DNA from: Mycobacterium kubicae
GTDB taxonomy: Bacteria; Actinomycetota; Actinomycetes; Mycobacteriales; Mycobacteriaceae
Length of the DNA: 64,000 nucleotides
NCBI RefSeq assembly: GCF_015689175.1
Contig: NZ_CP065047.1
Coordinates: 868,001-932,000, forward strand
Direction of reading: 5' to 3'
In this document: piece by piece, positions 29,041-38,800 of the stretch
Layout of the letters: each line of letters begins with the position of its first letter
How positions within the stretch are numbered: position 1 is the first letter of the stretch
Notes under the pieces: model-generated
Told to the model about the DNA's origin: nothing
Seen by the model: only the letters and a program-made list of their open reading frames with translations
The model's database searches: none
Position numbers and translations under genes: made by a program

Positions 29041-30372
29041 GTGTGGCGCGACGACTCGGCAGTGACTGACCCGCGCCGCGTGGCACTTCTGGCGGTGCAC
29101 ACCTCGCCGCTGGCCCAGCCGGGCACCGGTGATGCCGGTGGCATGAATGTCTACGTGCTGCAAAGCGCGCTGCATCTGGCCCGGCGCGGCATCGAGGTCG
29201 AGATCTTCACCCGGGCCACCGCATCCGCGGACCCGCCGATGGTGCGGGTCGCTCCCGGTGTGCTGGTGCGCAACGTGGTGGCGGGGCCCTTCGAGGGTCT
29301 GGATAAATACGACCTGCCCACCCAGCTGTGCGCGTTCGCGGCCGGAGTGCTGCGCGCCGAAGCCGCCCACGAACCGGGCTTCTACGACATCGTGCACTCG
29401 CACTACTGGTTGTCCGGTCAGGTGGGCTGGCTGGCCCGGGACCGCTGGGCGGTGCCGCTGGTACACACCGCGCACACGTTGGCCGCGGTCAAGAACGCCG
29501 CACTGGCCGACGGCGACACGCCCGAGCCGCCGCTGCGGACGGTCGGTGAGCAGCAAGTGGTCGACGAAGCCGACCGGCTCATCGTCAACACCGAAGATGA
29601 AGCTGCACAACTGGTTTCGCTTCACCATGCCGATCCTGCCCGGATCGACGTGGTGCATCCGGGTGTCGACCTGGAGCTGTTCCGGCCCGGGGATCGCCAA
29701 GCGGCCCGGGTCGCGCTGGGCCTGCCACCCGAGGAACAGGTGGTCGCCTTCGTCGGCCGCATCCAGCCGCTCAAAGCGCCCGACATCGTGCTGCGAGCCG
29801 CAGTTCAGTTGCCCGGGGTGCGCATCGTCGTGGCCGGCGGTCCGTCGGGCAGCGGTCTGTCCTCACCGGACGGATTGGCGCGGCTCGCCGAGGAACTGGG
29901 CATCGCCGCGCGGGTGACGTTCCTGCCGCCGCAATCGCGTGAGGATCTGGCGACGGTGTATCGCGCGGCCGACTTGGTGGCGGTGCCCAGCTATTCCGAG
30001 TCGTTCGGGCTGGTGGCGATCGAGGCGCAGGCCTGCGGAACGCCCGTGGTGGCGGCTGCCGTCGGCGGGCTGCCCGTGGCGGTGCGCGACGGGATCACCG
30101 GCGCGCTGGTGGCCGGGCACGACGTTGATCAGTGGGCGACCGCGATAGGCCATCTGCTCGAGGTCAGCGCCGGGCCGCACGGGTGGGCGATGAGCCGGGC
30201 AGCCGCCAAGCATGCCGCGACCTTTTCGTGGGAATACACCACCGATGCACTACTTGCCAGCTACCGGCGTGCGATCGGTGACTTCACTGCCGAGCGGCGG
30301 GGACGGGTGCGCGACTTGGTCGCGGCCCGCAAGCCCCGGCGCTGGACAACCCGTCGGGGGGTGGGCGCATGA
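29041..30372 (+). CDS. mshA: D-inositol-3-phosphate glycosyltransferase (mycothiol synthesis)
   Basis: A 443-residue GT4-family glycosyltransferase with the GT-B fold: an N-terminal acceptor region ([20 protein letters not shown]) and a C-terminal donor region ([32 protein letters not shown]). MshA transfers GlcNAc from UDP-GlcNAc to inositol 3-phosphate, the first step of mycothiol synthesis. The start is GTG 29041; GTG 29062 is an internal alternative. The stop overlaps the YbjN gene start by four bases. Confidence 0.96.
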   Translation: MWRDDSAVTDPRRVALLAVHTSPLAQPGTGDAGGMNVYVLQSALHLARRGIEVEIFTRATASADPPMVRVAPGVLVRNVVAGPFEGLDKYDLPTQLCAFAAGVLRAEAAHEPGFYDIVHSHYWLSGQVGWLARDRWAVPLVHTAHTLAAVKNAALADGDTPEPPLRTVGEQQVVDEADRLIVNTEDEAAQLVSLHHADPARIDVVHPGVDLELFRPGDRQAARVALGLPPEEQVVAFVGRIQPLKAPDIVLRAAVQLPGVRIVVAGGPSGSGLSSPDGLARLAEELGIAARVTFLPPQSREDLATVYRAADLVAVPSYSESFGLVAIEAQACGTPVVAAAVGGLPVAVRDGITGALVAGHDVDQWATAIGHLLEVSAGPHGWAMSRAAAKHAATFSWEYTTDALLASYRRAIGDFTAERRGRVRDLVAARKPRRWTTRRGVGA

Positions 30373-30878
30373 CGTCTAGCGTGACCGTGCAGCGCGTGAT
30401 CGAGGACGCGCTCAACGCCAGCCAGCTGACCTACTCGATGCACGCCGGTGCGCATGGTGGTCTGCCTGGGCTGATCGTGGAACTGCCCGGCGAGCGCCGG
30501 CTCAAGACAAACACGATCCTGAGCATCGGGGAGCACTCGGTGCGTGTCGAGGCATTCGTGTGCCGCAAGCCCGACGAGAACAACGAAGGCGTCTACCGGT
30601 TCTTGCTCAAGCGCAATCGGCGTCTCTATGGGGTGGCCTACACCTTGGACAACGTCGGCGACATCTACTTGGTAGGCCGGATGTCGCTGGCTTCGGTCGA
30701 CGCCGAGGAGATCGACCGGGTGCTCGGACAGGTGCTCGAGGCGGTCGACGCGGACTTCAACACCTTGCTGGAGTTGGGTTTTCGGTCGTCGATCCAGAAA
30801 GAGTGGGAGTGGCGGGTGTCTCGCGGGGAGTCGCTGAAGAACCTGCAGGCGTTCGCGCACTTGATCGACGACGACTAG
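30369..30878 (+). CDS. YbjN domain-containing protein (Rv0487-like)
   Basis: A 169-residue protein of the YbjN type (a type III secretion chaperone-like fold), with the characteristic region covering [33 protein letters not shown], given here in part. It begins by an ATGA overlap with mshA and so is translated with it. A direct role in mycothiol synthesis is unproven. A terminator hairpin follows. Confidence 0.85.
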   Translation: MTSSVTVQRVIEDALNASQLTYSMHAGAHGGLPGLIVELPGERRLKTNTILSIGEHSVRVEAFVCRKPDENNEGVYRFLLKRNRRLYGVAYTLDNVGDIYLVGRMSLASVDAEEIDRVLGQVLEAVDADFNTLLELGFRSSIQKEWEWRVSRGESLKNLQAFAHLIDDD

Positions 30879-30891
30879 TCTCCGCGAGCGG

Positions 30892-30921
30892 AACCGGGCC
30901 GCGAATTCTGGGCCCGGTTTT
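30892..30921 (+). terminator. Intrinsic terminator after the mshA operon
   Basis: A nine-base-pair GC-rich stem (AACCGGGCC at 30892-30900 with GGCCCGGTT at 30911-30919) runs into TTTT at 30918-30921, a canonical intrinsic terminator that is rare in mycobacteria. It separates mshA-YbjN from gpmA. Confidence 0.75.
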
Positions 30922-30974
30922 CGCGGTGGCGTTACGCTCGGCGAGCCTCAGACCGCGCGTGAGAGACTTTCCGC

Positions 30975-31730
30975 ATGGGTGACACTGCCACGTTGGTACT
31001 GCTGCGCCACGGCGAGAGCGACTGGAATGCGCTCAACCTGTTCACCGGCTGGGTGGACGTCGGCCTGACCGAGAAAGGCCGCGGCGAGGCGGTGCGCAGC
31101 GGCGAGTTGCTGGCCGAGGAAAACCTGCTGCCCGACGTGCTCTACACCTCGCTGCTGCGACGCGCCATCACCACCGCGCACCTGGCGCTCGACGCCGCCG
31201 ATCGATTGTGGATCCCGGTCAAGCGCAGCTGGCGGCTCAACGAACGGCATTACGGCGCGCTGCAAGGCTTGGACAAGGCCGAGACCAAGGAACGCTACGG
31301 CGAAGAGCAGTTCATGGCCTGGCGGCGCAGCTACGACACCCCGCCGCCGGCCATCGAGAAGGGCAGCAAGTACAGCCAGGACACCGACCCGCGTTACGCC
31401 AACATCGGCGGCGGACCCTTGACCGAGTGCCTGGCGGACGTGGTGGCCCGATTCCTGCCGTACTTCACCGACGTCATCGTCCCGGACCTGCGCACCGGTA
31501 AGACGGTGCTGATCGCCGCGCACGGCAATTCGCTGCGGGCGCTGGTCAAGTACCTCGACCAGATGTCGGACGAGGACGTCGTCGGACTGAACATCCCGAC
31601 CGGCATTCCGCTGCGTTACGACCTCGATGCGGACCTGCGGCCGGTGGTGCCCGGCGGCACGTATCTGGACCCCGAAGCGGCTGAGGCGGGGGCTGCGGCC
31701 GTGGCCAGTCAGGGCGCCGGAAAAGCCTGA
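30975..31730 (+). CDS. gpmA: 2,3-bisphosphoglycerate-dependent phosphoglycerate mutase
   Basis: A 251-residue glycolytic mutase with the RHGESDWN motif (catalytic phospho-His at residue 12), the [12 protein letters not shown] segment and the second catalytic His in [11 protein letters not shown]. It interconverts 3- and 2-phosphoglycerate. The lysE-type gene Rv0488 found before it in M. tuberculosis is absent. An Ala/Gly-rich tail of about 15 residues follows the catalytic domain. Confidence 0.96.
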   Translation: MGDTATLVLLRHGESDWNALNLFTGWVDVGLTEKGRGEAVRSGELLAEENLLPDVLYTSLLRRAITTAHLALDAADRLWIPVKRSWRLNERHYGALQGLDKAETKERYGEEQFMAWRRSYDTPPPAIEKGSKYSQDTDPRYANIGGGPLTECLADVVARFLPYFTDVIVPDLRTGKTVLIAAHGNSLRALVKYLDQMSDEDVVGLNIPTGIPLRYDLDADLRPVVPGGTYLDPEAAEAGAAAVASQGAGKA

Positions 31731-31875
31731 TCGGGCCCGTTCTGCGAAGCCGAAAGGGCCCATTGCTGAACATCGCGTTAACGGCAGCCGAACATGTGCC
31801 GCGCAGTATGTGACTTGTCCGATTTTGGCCGCGCTCCGCTAGGGTGGCGTTCACCCGATTTGTAGGATTTTGGTT

Positions 31876-33108
31876 GTGACTGTGTTCTCGGCACTGTTGC
31901 TGGCCGGGGTGTTATCCGCGCTGGCACTGGCCGCAGGCGTTGCCTTAGGCGTTCGGCTGTCGGGGCGGGTCACACAACGTCGCCAACCCTCGGCCCCCGA
32001 CTGGACGGGAATCACCGTCGCGCAGATGTTGCAACGCATCGTCGCTTTGATGCCGGTGGGGGCGGCGGTGGTCGACACCCATCGCGACGTGGTCTATCTC
32101 AACGACCGGGCGCAGGAACTGGGCCTGGTCCGCGACCGCCAACTCGACAACCAGGCCTGGCAGGCCGCCCAGCAGGCGCTGAGCGGGGACACCGTTGAAT
32201 TCGACCTGTTGCCGCCGAAGCGTCCCGGCGGCCGATCCGGATTGTCGGTGCACGGGCAAGCCCGCCTGCTGAGCGAGGAAGACCGCCGGTTCGCCGTCGC
32301 TTTCGTGCACGACCAGTCCGACTATGCCCGCATGGAAGCCACCCGGCGTGACTTCGTCGCCAACGTCAGCCACGAACTCAAGACGCCGGTGGGGGCCATG
32401 GCGTTGCTCGCCGAGGCGTTGCTGGCATCGGCGGACGACCCGGAGACGGTGCGACGGTTCGCCGAGAAGGTCTTGATCGAGGCCAACCGGCTGGGGGACA
32501 TGGTCGCCGAACTCATCGAGCTGTCCCGGCTGCAAGGAGCCGAGCGGTTGTCCAACGTCACCGAGGTCGACGTGGATACCGTTGTCTCCGAGGCTATTTC
32601 GCGTCACAAGGTGGCCGCCGACAACGCCAAGATCGAAATCCGGACCGACGCGCCCAGCCGGCTGCGGGTGCTCGGCGACGAAACCCTGCTGGTCACCGCG
32701 CTTGCCAATCTGGTGTCCAATGCGATCGCCTACTCACCTAAAGGGTCGCTGGTCTCGATCAGCCGGCGTAAGCGTGGTGACAACGTCGAAATCGCCGTAA
32801 CCGACCGCGGTATCGGCATCGCGTTGGAAGACCAGGAGCGCGTCTTCGAGCGGTTCTTCCGCGGGGACAAGGCGCGCAGTCGCGCAACCGGCGGCAGCGG
32901 ACTCGGCTTGGCGATCGTCAAGCATGTCGCGGCCAACCACAACGGCAGCATCGGCGTATGGAGCAAGCCGGGCACCGGGTCGACGTTCACGTTGTCGATT
33001 CCGGCGGTCAAGGCGACCGTGCCCGACGACGACGAGGAGCCCGAGCCGTTGCGAAGTCGCGACGTGCGGTCCATCAGGTCACAACGAGAGGAAGAGCTAA
33101 GTCGATGA
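31876..33108 (+). CDS. senX3: Sensor histidine kinase SenX3
   Basis: A 410-residue membrane histidine kinase. One N-terminal membrane region ([20 protein letters not shown]) is followed by a PAS-like domain (about 45-150), the HisKA domain with phospho-acceptor H166 in [10 protein letters not shown], and the HATPase domain ([33 protein letters not shown]). With RegX3 it controls the phosphate-starvation response, normally held in check by the Pst system. The GTG at 31876 gives the family length; the TTG at 31870 would add two residues. Confidence 0.97.
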   Translation: MTVFSALLLAGVLSALALAAGVALGVRLSGRVTQRRQPSAPDWTGITVAQMLQRIVALMPVGAAVVDTHRDVVYLNDRAQELGLVRDRQLDNQAWQAAQQALSGDTVEFDLLPPKRPGGRSGLSVHGQARLLSEEDRRFAVAFVHDQSDYARMEATRRDFVANVSHELKTPVGAMALLAEALLASADDPETVRRFAEKVLIEANRLGDMVAELIELSRLQGAERLSNVTEVDVDTVVSEAISRHKVAADNAKIEIRTDAPSRLRVLGDETLLVTALANLVSNAIAYSPKGSLVSISRRKRGDNVEIAVTDRGIGIALEDQERVFERFFRGDKARSRATGGSGLGLAIVKHVAANHNGSIGVWSKPGTGSTFTLSIPAVKATVPDDDEEPEPLRSRDVRSIRSQREEELSR

Positions 33109-33134
33109 CCCGTGATCAGGGAAAGTGCCAATGA
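33105..33134 (+). CDS. Nine-codon micro-ORF bridging senX3 and regX3
   Basis: ATG at 33105 overlaps the senX3 TGA (33106-33108), and its own TGA (33132-33134) overlaps the regX3 ATG (33131-33133). The frame encodes MTRDQGKCQ. The arrangement makes three consecutive overlapping start/stop pairs, allowing translation to pass from kinase to regulator. M. tuberculosis carries MIRU repeats with similarly overlapping mini-ORFs here; this genome has only this short bridge. Whether the peptide is made is unknown. Confidence 0.35.
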   Translation: MTRDQGKCQ

Positions 33135-33814
33135 CCAGCGTGTTGATTGTTGAGGACGAGGAGTCGCTGGCCGACCCGCTCGCCTTCCTGCTGCGCAAAG
33201 AGGGCTTCGAGGCCACCGTGGTGACCGATGGCCCTGCTGCGCTGGCCGAATTCGACCGGGGCGGCGCCGACATCGTGCTGCTCGACTTGATGCTGCCCGG
33301 AATGTCGGGCACCGATGTGTGCAAGCAGTTGCGCGCCCGCTCGGGCGTGCCGGTGATCATGGTGACCGCCCGCGACAGCGAAATCGACAAGGTCGTCGGC
33401 CTCGAGTTGGGCGCGGACGACTACGTCACCAAGCCGTATTCGGCGCGCGAATTGATCGCCCGCATCCGGGCGGTCCTGCGCCGCGGGGGAGACGACGACT
33501 CCGAAATCAGCGACGGCATCCTGGAATCCGGTCCGGTGCGGATGGACGTGGAACGCCACGTCGTATCGGTCAACGGCGACGCGATCACCTTGCCGCTCAA
33601 GGAATTCGATCTGCTGGAATACCTGATGCGCAACAGCGGGCGGGTATTGACTCGCGGCCAGCTCATCGACCGGGTGTGGGGCGCCGACTATGTGGGGGAC
33701 ACCAAGACCCTCGACGTTCACGTCAAGCGGTTGCGGTCCAAGATCGAAGCCGACCCGGCCAACCCGGTGCACCTGGTGACGGTGCGCGGTTTGGGCTACA
33801 AGCTCGAGGGCTGA
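33131..33814 (+). CDS. regX3: Response regulator RegX3
   Basis: A 227-residue OmpR-family regulator: receiver domain with phospho-acceptor D52 in LLDLMLPGM, the conserved MVTARDSE and KPYSARELIARI segments, and a winged-helix DNA-binding domain (GRVLTRGQLIDRVWG, DVHVKRLRSKIE). It activates phosphate acquisition genes when phosphorylated by SenX3. The protein is nearly identical to the M. tuberculosis sequence as remembered. ATG 33131 gives [11 protein letters not shown]. Confidence 0.97.
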   Translation: MTSVLIVEDEESLADPLAFLLRKEGFEATVVTDGPAALAEFDRGGADIVLLDLMLPGMSGTDVCKQLRARSGVPVIMVTARDSEIDKVVGLELGADDYVTKPYSARELIARIRAVLRRGGDDDSEISDGILESGPVRMDVERHVVSVNGDAITLPLKEFDLLEYLMRNSGRVLTRGQLIDRVWGADYVGDTKTLDVHVKRLRSKIEADPANPVHLVTVRGLGYKLEG

Positions 33815-33828
33815 GTCCGGCTCAGCGG

Positions 33829-33924
33829 CGAGTGTGCGGTGGCGGCGCCGAATGAGCGCTGGGGGCGGTGAATCCGGCGATTTCCGACCCAGAGCGCACG
33901 CTGGAAGCCCAGGACGCACACTCG
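33829..33924. repeat. Intergenic GAGTGTGCG...CGCACACTC inverted repeat
   Basis: Perfect 10-bp arms (CGAGTGTGCG at 33829-33838 and CGCACACTCG at 33915-33924) bracket the whole gap between the convergent regX3 and GMC oxidoreductase genes. The same motif recurs around 49068-49119, 50058-50109 and 58711-58770, so it is a dispersed intergenic element, perhaps acting as a bidirectional terminator. Confidence 0.6.
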
Positions 33925-33925
33925 G

Positions 33926-35791
33926 TCAGGAGGCGCCGACGATCTGGTCGGCTACCGCCAGCGCCACCGCCATGATGGACACCTGGGGGTTCACCTCCGG
34001 GCAGCTGGGCAGGATCGACGCGTCGGCCACCCAGACACCGTCGATGCCGCGCAGTCGGCCGTCGGGGTCGACCGGACAGAGCTGCTCGTCGGCGCCGGCG
34101 GCCGCTGTACCGGTGGGGTGGAACGCCGCCAGGTGCAGACTGCGCGGGCTGCTGCGTTGCAGCGCCTCCTGCAGCGCCGCCGGTGAGGACACGGTCCGGG
34201 CGCCGGGCAAACCGGTGAGCACTTCCACCGCGCCGGCGGCGAACAGCAACTGACCGATGGCGCCCATGGCGACCCGCAACTTGGCGACGTCGGCCGGGGC
34301 GATGTCGTAGCGCACCAGCGGCACGCCACCCACCGACGTCACCGAGCCGACACCCTGATCGGCCACCATCGCGCCGAACGTGGCGACCTGAGGCGCCCGG
34401 TCCAGCCAGCTCAGCAGCTCGGCGCCGTAGCCCGGGAACACCATCGACCCCATGCCCGGGGGTGTGGAGGTCGCTTCGATCAGCACACCGTTGGACTCGT
34501 GGAACTCGTGTACGGCCGCGCTTTGCAGCACCCCACGCCAGGCATACACATCGTCGTCGAAACGACCGGCCAGCATGGTCGCCGGATGCAGCGCCAGGTT
34601 GCGCCCCAGCCGCGGGTGAGCGCCGAGTTCGCTGCGTCGCAACAACATTGGTGTCTCGGTGGCCCCGGCGGCCACGATCACGGTGTGGGCCAGCACGTCG
34701 ATGGCCGTGCCGTCGGGCCGCCGGGCCCGCACCCCGCGGGCTTGGCCGCGCTGGTGCAGCACCCGTTCCACGCGGGCATTCGAGATGATGCGCGCGCCGG
34801 CCGCGCAGGCTTGAGGCAGCGCGTTGAGATGAACCCCGAACTTGGCGTTGTGCGGACACCCGATCGCGCACTGGCAACAGCCCTCGCACCCCGGCGCGTT
34901 GCGGGGGATGGGTGCGGCCTGCCAACCCAACGCCTTCGCGGCGTCCAGCAGCAGATTACCGTTGCGGCCCATGATGTTTCGCGGCGCCGGGGCAACCTGC
35001 AGCGTGCGCTCGACCTCGTCGAGCTGGGCGCCCAGCCGGTCCGGGTCGGCCAGGCCGAAACCGAATCCTGCACACCAGCGCCGTTGTACCGAGAGCGGCG
35101 GGCGGTAGCAGGTCCCGGAGTTGACCACGGTGGTGCCGCCGACCGCGCGGCCCATCGGCAACACCACCGCAGGGCGGCCCACGGCCACCGTCGCCCCGGC
35201 CCCGCGATACAGCCCGGCGTAGCGGTCGATCGGATGGGTGGAGCGGAACTCTTCGACGGTCCAGCGCCGTCCCTCTTCGACGACGACGACGTCCATGCCG
35301 GCCCGCGCCAGGGTCCGCGCGGCCATGGCGCCACCGGCCCCGGACCCGACAATCACCGCATCGGCCCTGATGACCGAAGGGCTGTCCGTCGAGGCGGTGA
35401 CGCTCAACGCCGCATCGGGGCGCACCGGGCCCTGTTCTTGGGCGCGGGAAAGCAGTTCGTGGGCATAGGTGTCAGCGCCGTTGGCCAGCAGCGCGATCAC
35501 CTTGATGCCGTCCACCGCCGCGCCGGCATCCGGGCCCAGCGCCGCGATGCGATGCAGAACCTGTTCCCGCGCAACCGGATTCAGCCGTGACAGGGACCGC
35601 CCGGTGGTGAAGTAGCTCGCCGCGGCCAGTGACATCAGCCCGGCGCGTACCGCCAGCCGGGTCGTGACCGGCATGCGCGCCAGGTACCGGTCAAGGCGCT
35701 CGACGAACTCGGCCGGGGCCGGACCGCCGTGCTCCTGCGGCAACAGGGCAGTCCCGAAGTCTGCTGTCGCGCGCTCTGCCAGCCGGCTCAT
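33926..35791 (-). CDS. GMC-type FAD oxidoreductase (Rv0492c-like)
   Basis: A 621-residue flavoprotein. An N-terminal helical region (about 1-120) precedes the FAD motif VIVGSGAGGAMAARTLARAG. The Cys-rich segment CEGCCQCAIGCPHNAKF follows, as in the cholesterol oxidase/alcohol dehydrogenase branch of GMC enzymes, and the C-terminal FHPTGTAAAGAD and NPQVSIMAVALAVAD segments contain the active-site and FAD contacts. The substrate is unknown, probably a hydrophobic alcohol. ATG 35791 overlaps the stop of the upstream gene. Confidence 0.9.
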   Translation of the reverse strand: MSRLAERATADFGTALLPQEHGGPAPAEFVERLDRYLARMPVTTRLAVRAGLMSLAAASYFTTGRSLSRLNPVAREQVLHRIAALGPDAGAAVDGIKVIALLANGADTYAHELLSRAQEQGPVRPDAALSVTASTDSPSVIRADAVIVGSGAGGAMAARTLARAGMDVVVVEEGRRWTVEEFRSTHPIDRYAGLYRGAGATVAVGRPAVVLPMGRAVGGTTVVNSGTCYRPPLSVQRRWCAGFGFGLADPDRLGAQLDEVERTLQVAPAPRNIMGRNGNLLLDAAKALGWQAAPIPRNAPGCEGCCQCAIGCPHNAKFGVHLNALPQACAAGARIISNARVERVLHQRGQARGVRARRPDGTAIDVLAHTVIVAAGATETPMLLRRSELGAHPRLGRNLALHPATMLAGRFDDDVYAWRGVLQSAAVHEFHESNGVLIEATSTPPGMGSMVFPGYGAELLSWLDRAPQVATFGAMVADQGVGSVTSVGGVPLVRYDIAPADVAKLRVAMGAIGQLLFAAGAVEVLTGLPGARTVSSPAALQEALQRSSPRSLHLAAFHPTGTAAAGADEQLCPVDPDGRLRGIDGVWVADASILPSCPEVNPQVSIMAVALAVADQIVGAS

Positions 35792-36129
35792 GCCCGCGCT
35801 GACAGGACACGGCCGAGCGCGCGCCCGAACTTGAGGAAGAACGGATAGGTGGCGAAGATTCCGCCGGCGGCCGCGTGCAGCGGCCACTGCGCCTGGTCGG
35901 TCTCCACCGCGAAAACGCCGCTGTTCCACATGAAGTCGCGACCGTTGCGAGCCCGGAACGGCCGCCACAGGAACCCGAGCCCGGGCACGTTGTTGTAGAG
36001 CCCGAACGACCCGGCGAAGAAGATGCCCAGGATGGCGGCTTCGGCGATGTCCCGGCGGCGCCGCGGCACGCCGCGCTCGACGAGCACTCCGGAGACGAAC
36101 AACAGCGGCGGGTCCAGGGCGAAGCTCAT
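35788..36129 (-). CDS. Small conserved protein of the GMC operon (Rv0492A-like)
   Basis: A 113-residue protein starting [20 protein letters not shown]. It contains a hydrophobic stretch near AILGIFFAGSFGLYN and a second near FATYPFFLKFG, with Trp-rich segments between. It is joined by ATGA overlaps to both neighbours, so its product likely works with the GMC oxidoreductase, perhaps anchoring it to the membrane (inference). No known domain. Confidence 0.8.
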   Translation of the reverse strand: MSFALDPPLLFVSGVLVERGVPRRRRDIAEAAILGIFFAGSFGLYNNVPGLGFLWRPFRARNGRDFMWNSGVFAVETDQAQWPLHAAAGGIFATYPFFLKFGRALGRVLSARA

Positions 36130-37088
36130 GATGATGTCCTTTCGTTGACTCTTTCGTTGACCATGGGTGCTTGTGCGCCGCGCAGACCGACTTCGGCGTG
36201 ACCGGTACCCAGGACCGACCAGCGCCGGTCGTCGACCTCGATGTGGATGTCGGCCTGTTCGGTGTTGGTGCACACCGCGGTGCCGCCGTCAGGATCGGTG
36301 TATTGCAGGCTCACGCATCTTTCCGGCGGCTGGTCGACGCGGATGAGCACCTTGCGGCCCCCGATGCGGCCCTCGAGTTGCCAGTGCGCCACCCCGAGCG
36401 TGGTGCGCATCCGAAGCGACGGCAAACCGCTTGTGGGCCAATCCTGCCCGTCGATGCGCAGTCGAACGAAAGCCAACGGCGCCAACCGGCGCAGTCCGGG
36501 TTTGTGCGACACGGCGCTCACCGCCTCTACGACGTTGCCGTCGCCGAGGTCGGCGTGCAGCCAGGCCCAGCGCTTGGCGTTGCCGTGCCCGTAGATGTGG
36601 GCGACCGCGCCGCGCCAGCCGTCGACGGTGTGGCTGGCGTCGCCGACGGTCACCGAGCCGGTGAAGTCGGCGGTGGGGGCGAGCACCACTTGCGCGCCGG
36701 GCAGCAGTTCGCGCTCCCAGGCCACCCGAGGGAACGTCCACAACGGGGCCGCGATGTCCTTCCAGGACAGGTCCCAACGGAACGCTCCGGCGCGGCCCGA
36801 CAAGCCGTCGGGGCCGGCAGTGGCGCCTGCGGCATCGAACCAGGCGCGGCCGCTCACCGGTTCGACGGGCTCGGGGCCGAACCGTGCGGTGCGCGGCGAG
36901 CCGTCGGCCGGGAACCAGGTGAGCCAGCCGTGCGCGTACGCAGCACCGGAGGTGGGCGCCACCGTCTCGTAGTGCACCCACAGGCCGTCGCGGGTCAGCG
37001 GGTTGGACAAGGTGGCATACCAGACCTCCAAGCGGCCTGGCTTGCCTCGCCAGCGCGGCGTGACGGCCGATGTCATCTCCTCGTCCAC
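36126..37088 (-). CDS. Conserved hypothetical protein (Rv0493c-like)
   Basis: A 320-residue protein rich in beta-strand-like and Trp-containing segments ([24 protein letters not shown] region, [18 protein letters not shown]). It recalls lipocalin-like hydratase or tocopherol-cyclase-type folds, but no family is assigned with confidence. GTG 37088 is preferred over ATG 37076 because AGGAGG lies six bases before it. It is the first gene of the GMC operon and is divergent from the GntR gene, with about 80 bp between. Confidence 0.8.
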   Translation of the reverse strand: MDEEMTSAVTPRWRGKPGRLEVWYATLSNPLTRDGLWVHYETVAPTSGAAYAHGWLTWFPADGSPRTARFGPEPVEPVSGRAWFDAAGATAGPDGLSGRAGAFRWDLSWKDIAAPLWTFPRVAWERELLPGAQVVLAPTADFTGSVTVGDASHTVDGWRGAVAHIYGHGNAKRWAWLHADLGDGNVVEAVSAVSHKPGLRRLAPLAFVRLRIDGQDWPTSGLPSLRMRTTLGVAHWQLEGRIGGRKVLIRVDQPPERCVSLQYTDPDGGTAVCTNTEQADIHIEVDDRRWSVLGTGHAEVGLRGAQAPMVNERVNERTSS

Positions 37089-37153
37089 TCGACGCCTCCT
37101 CCGGTTCGGCGACACACGCTCCTGGTTGCGCGCGTCCTCGCGATGCGTCCACT

Positions 37154-37170
37154 ATATTGGTTGAGCCAAT
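37154..37170 (+). promoter_or_regulatory. GntR operator and -10 box at the start of the GntR gene
   Basis: A perfect palindrome ATTGG-TTGAG-CCAAT spans 37156-37170 and includes the first two bases of the GntR start codon. A TATATT -10-like box is at 37154-37159. If this is the promoter, transcription begins at or within a few bases of the ATG (leaderless mRNA), and a regulator bound to the palindrome would block it. The site lies in the divergent promoter shared with the GMC operon. Confidence 0.5.
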
Positions 37171-37891
37171 GAACCAGTCAAGTCCGCTGCAGCCGCCGGA
37201 TCGTCAGCGTGTCGATGAACAGATCGCCGCGACGATCGCCGACGCCATCCTCGACGGCGTGTTTCCGCCCGGTTCGACGCTGCCGCCCGAGCGTGAATTG
37301 GCCGAACAACTCGACGTCAATCGCACGTCGTTGCGCCAGGGCTTGGCCCGGTTGCAGCAGATGGGTCTGATCGAGGCCCGCCATGGCAGCGGCAACGTGG
37401 TGCGCGACCCCGAAGGGCTGACCCATCCCGCGGTGGTCGAGGCGCTGGTGCGCAAGTTGGGCCCGGAGTTCCTGGTCGAACTGCTGGAGATCCGCGCGGC
37501 GCTGGGTCCCCTGATCGGGCGCCTGGCCGCCGGACGCAGCACCCCCAAAGACGTGGAGGCGTTACGTGCGGCGCTGGCCACGGTGCAGGAAGCCGACAGC
37601 GCCGTGGCGCGGCAGGCGGCCGACCTCGCTTACTTTCACGTGCTGATCCACACCAGCCGCAACCGGGCGCTGGGTTTGCTGTATCGCTGGGTGGAGCATG
37701 CCTTCGGCGGCCGCGAGCACGAACTAACCGGCGCCTATGAGGACGCTGGGCCGGTGCTGGCGGACCTGCGGGCGATCACCGAGGCCGTCGCGGCGCGCGA
37801 CGCATCCGCGGCCGCTGAGGCCGTCGAAACCTACCTGAACGCCAGCGCGCTACGCATGGTGGTGGCCTACACCAAGAACAACGGCGACTGA
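37169..37891 (+). CDS. GntR/FadR-family transcriptional regulator (Rv0494-like)
   Basis: A 240-residue FadR-type regulator. The winged helix is at about residues 12-80 ([38 protein letters not shown], given in part) and a C-terminal all-helical FCD-like domain includes the metal/ligand-site segment [10 protein letters not shown]. The M. tuberculosis counterpart is reported to respond to fatty acyl-CoA and starvation. The palindrome over its own start codon suggests autorepression and co-control of the divergent GMC operon. Confidence 0.92.
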   Translation: MNQSSPLQPPDRQRVDEQIAATIADAILDGVFPPGSTLPPERELAEQLDVNRTSLRQGLARLQQMGLIEARHGSGNVVRDPEGLTHPAVVEALVRKLGPEFLVELLEIRAALGPLIGRLAAGRSTPKDVEALRAALATVQEADSAVARQAADLAYFHVLIHTSRNRALGLLYRWVEHAFGGREHELTGAYEDAGPVLADLRAITEAVAARDASAAAEAVETYLNASALRMVVAYTKNNGD

Positions 37892-37900
37892 CCGGTCGTG

Positions 37901-38695
37901 CTACTGCGCGGCGCGGGTCGCGGGGTGCACGGCAATGAGCCCTAATTGACTGCGGCGCTTGCACATTGCGGCTAATTCGGCATACGCCTTCTCGCCCAGC
38001 AACTCGGTCAGCTCGTCGGCCAGGGTCTGCCAGACTTGCTTGGCGCCCACATGAGCGCCCGGGTCTCCGGTGCAATACCAGTGCAGGTCCGCACCGCCCG
38101 AGCCCCAGCCGCGACGGTCGTACTCGGTGACCGTGGTCTTGAGAACTTCGGTGTCGTCGGGCCGGGTGATCCACTCCTGGCTGCGCCGGATCGGCAATTG
38201 CCAGCAGACGTCGGGCTTCATCGTCAGGGGCGCGACACCCAGCTTGAGGGCTTTGCTGTGCAGTGCGCAGCCGATGCCGCCGGCGAAGCCGGGCCGGTTG
38301 AGGAAGATGCAGGCGTTCTTGTGTTTGCGGGTGCGATAGGAGGGCTGACCGTCATGCTCGTCGAGCTCCAGATAGCCCTTGCGGCCCAGCCCTTTTTCAC
38401 GGAACTGCCAGTCCTCGTCGGTCAGCTTCTGCACCGCGTCGTCCAGGCGGGCGCGGTCGTCGTCGTCGGACAAGAACGCACCGTGCGAACAGCAACCGTC
38501 GTCGGGGCGGCCCGCCACGGTCCCGTGGCAGGCGGGTGTGCCGAAGACACACGTCCAGCGCGACAACAGCCAGGTCAGGTCGGCCGCGATCAGGTGCTCG
38601 GGATTGTCGGGGTCGTAGAACTCCACCCATTCCCGGGCGAAATCCAGTTCGACCTCCTGGCCGGGGAGCGCCGACGTCGGGCGCGAATGTGCCAC
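37901..38695 (-). CDS. Conserved hypothetical Cys-rich protein (Rv0495c-like)
   Basis: A 264-residue protein from GTG 38695. It contains Cys/His groups ([22 protein letters not shown], a Cys in [24 protein letters not shown]) that could bind a metal ion, as in putative zinc- or iron-chelating families. ATG 38716 or more upstream codons are possible starts; the extended frame would run into the divergent ppx gene. It is conserved across mycobacteria but of unknown function. Confidence 0.78.
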   Translation of the reverse strand: MAHSRPTSALPGQEVELDFAREWVEFYDPDNPEHLIAADLTWLLSRWTCVFGTPACHGTVAGRPDDGCCSHGAFLSDDDDRARLDDAVQKLTDEDWQFREKGLGRKGYLELDEHDGQPSYRTRKHKNACIFLNRPGFAGGIGCALHSKALKLGVAPLTMKPDVCWQLPIRRSQEWITRPDDTEVLKTTVTEYDRRGWGSGGADLHWYCTGDPGAHVGAKQVWQTLADELTELLGEKAYAELAAMCKRRSQLGLIAVHPATRAAQ

Positions 38696-38773
38696 GGCAC
38701 CAACGTTAGACCACATTTCGCTGCGGGCCCGTGCGTCGACGCGGGAAGCCGTGTGTGGGTCGAGATACGCCCG

Positions 38774-38794
38774 CAACCTAGTCCGACTAGGTTG
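38774..38794. promoter_or_regulatory. Perfect 21-bp palindrome upstream of ppx
   Basis: CAACCTAGT-CCG-ACTAGGTTG is a perfect 9+3+9 palindrome ending six bases before the ppx GTG, within the divergent region with the Rv0495c-like gene. Symmetry, length and position suggest a repressor operator. No cognate regulator is evident among the immediate genes. Confidence 0.5.
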
Positions 38795-38800
38795 TTTCCC

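Noticed and set aside
33822..34925. 367-codon leftward frame within the GMC gene in another phase
   Set aside because: Arg/Gly/Pro-rich shadow translation; the GMC frame carries all family motifs.
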